Part shown: positions 20,731-21,238 of the stretch, piece after piece
How the letters are laid out: each line of letters starts with the position of its first letter
How positions within the stretch are numbered: position 1 is the first letter of the stretch
Origin: JBBDRV01 sp040905285
Lineage (GTDB): Bacteria > Bacteroidota > Rhodothermia > Balneolales > Balneolaceae
NCBI GenBank assembly: GCA_040905285.1
Contig: JBBDRV010000200.1
Location: forward strand, 1-21,238
Length of the DNA: 21,238 bases
Direction: 5' to 3'
Made by a program: the position numbers and the translations under genes
The notes under the pieces: model-generated
Told to the model about the DNA's origin: nothing
What the model saw: the letters and a program-made list of their open reading frames with translations, nothing else
Databases searched by the model: none

Positions 20731-21238
20731 TCATCCTGCACGTTGCGGTGAATCATTATGCCGTCCCTGTATATCCTCTTCAATGATGTCCCCGTCCCAT
20801 TTGTACATGTTAAGCAGGGAGTTGCTGACCAGCGCACAGATCACTCCAAACGGAAGGTAGCCGGCATAGCCCAGCAGGGGCATCTCGAACAGGTGAAAAC
20901 GCTCCACTCCGGGAACATTGTAAATCCATTTGGCTTCACTGTAGAAATTCCACATCTCCCAGAAAAAACCGCACAGCAGAGCGGCAACAGCGGATGACCA
21001 GACCAGTGCCAGGTATCCTTCTGATGACTTCTTCAGCAGGGGATTTGTATATCCATTCCATTTCTGGAAAGATATCCATAACAGTCCCGGCGCTATCCAG
21101 ACGAGGGGATAGGTGACTTTCGGCTGCCAGCCGATCCCTGCCAGGCTTGCCATTGAAAACAGGCCAAGAGCACTCCACAATCCCTTCGAGGTCAGCCACG
21201 GCATGGCCGGAAAATTGTCGTATCCCTTGAAAAAACCG
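20731..21238 (-). CDS. Uncharacterised multipass membrane protein, N-terminus beyond the window
   Basis: The frame is open to the window edge, so the gene is partial; the ATG at 21204 is probably internal. Reading 11 codons further gives GFFKGYDNFPA, which continues smoothly into MPWLTSKG. The visible 168 residues contain at least four hydrophobic helices: SALGLFSMASLAGIGW, TYPLVWIAPGLLWISF, LALVWSSAVAALLCGFFWEM and GYLPFGVICALVSNSLL. Conserved-looking aromatic and charged residues occur between the last two (MWNFYSEAKWIYNVPGVERF, then HLFEMPLLGYAGYL). I recall similar sequences in uncharacterised membrane proteins but cannot assign a function. The hydrophilic tail DIIEEDIQGRHNDSPQRAG ends at 20731. 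It is convergent with the ferric-reductase-like gene. Confidence 0.8.
   Translation of the reverse strand, partial: GFFKGYDNFPAMPWLTSKGLWSALGLFSMASLAGIGWQPKVTYPLVWIAPGLLWISFQKWNGYTNPLLKKSSEGYLALVWSSAVAALLCGFFWEMWNFYSEAKWIYNVPGVERFHLFEMPLLGYAGYLPFGVICALVSNSLLNMYKWDGDIIEEDIQGRHNDSPQRAG

Noticed and set aside
20499..20837. 112-codon minus-strand frame, possibly a frameshifted tail of the edge membrane protein
   Set aside because: Its hydrophilic part looks somewhat protein-like, but the membrane protein already ends in a normal polar tail at 20731 and there is no homologous continuation to show a frameshift.

Overview
The window is bacterial chromosome, densely coded on both strands, with a few repeat-rich intergenic stretches. 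No rRNA, tRNA, transposase or phage gene was seen. Some starts have purine-rich Shine-Dalgarno-like sequence and others have none. The gene mix and start contexts would suit the Bacteroidota/Balneolota/Rhodothermota side of the tree, but this is a weak guess with no marker gene behind it.

Layout. (1) 1-3013, plus strand: the C-terminal two thirds of a luciferase-like flavin monooxygenase, interrupted at codon 13-15 by an in-frame TAA, then a complete tex. (2) 3015-4115, minus: a PAS/HisKA_3 orphan sensor kinase that abuts tex tail to tail. (3) 4116-4928: 0.8 kb without a convincing gene, holding several families of short tandem repeats. (4) 4929-6421, plus: an EamA/DMT transporter and a short RlpA-like lipoprotein. 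(5) 6434-18838, minus: a 12 kb co-directional cluster of eleven genes, described below. (6) 19158-20468, plus: a ferric-reductase-like haem/FAD/NAD membrane oxidoreductase, followed by an inverted repeat and a possible 37-residue membrane peptide. (7) 20731-21238, minus: an uncharacterised multipass membrane protein that runs off the window.

The minus-strand cluster is the main interest. In transcription order it has: a 94-residue acidic protein of an orphan family; an SDR; a UDP-sugar/dTDP-rhamnose-4-epimerase-like enzyme; a fusion of a clan GH-A glycosidase with a CDP-paratose-2-epimerase-like domain; a zinc MDR dehydrogenase; a Gfo/Idh/MocA oxidoreductase; a GT4 glycosyltransferase; three CgeB-like glycosyltransferases; a CmoB-like SAM methyltransferase; and a DoxX membrane protein. 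Several junctions are 1-11 bp or overlapping. Two epimerases and three NAD(P) oxidoreductases could interconvert sugars, four GT-B enzymes could assemble them, and the methyltransferase could cap them. No flippase, polymerase, ABC exporter or lipid-carrier phosphosugar transferase is in the window, and apart from DoxX the proteins look cytoplasmic. The product is therefore more likely a small modified glycoside or a glycosylated target than a surface polysaccharide, but that is inference. From memory, similar gene sets occur in other phyla without an assigned product.

A second theme is short (10-20 bp) tandem or near-tandem duplications, found in most intergenic gaps and once inside a coding tail. 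They look like replication-slippage products, some of them possibly regulatory.
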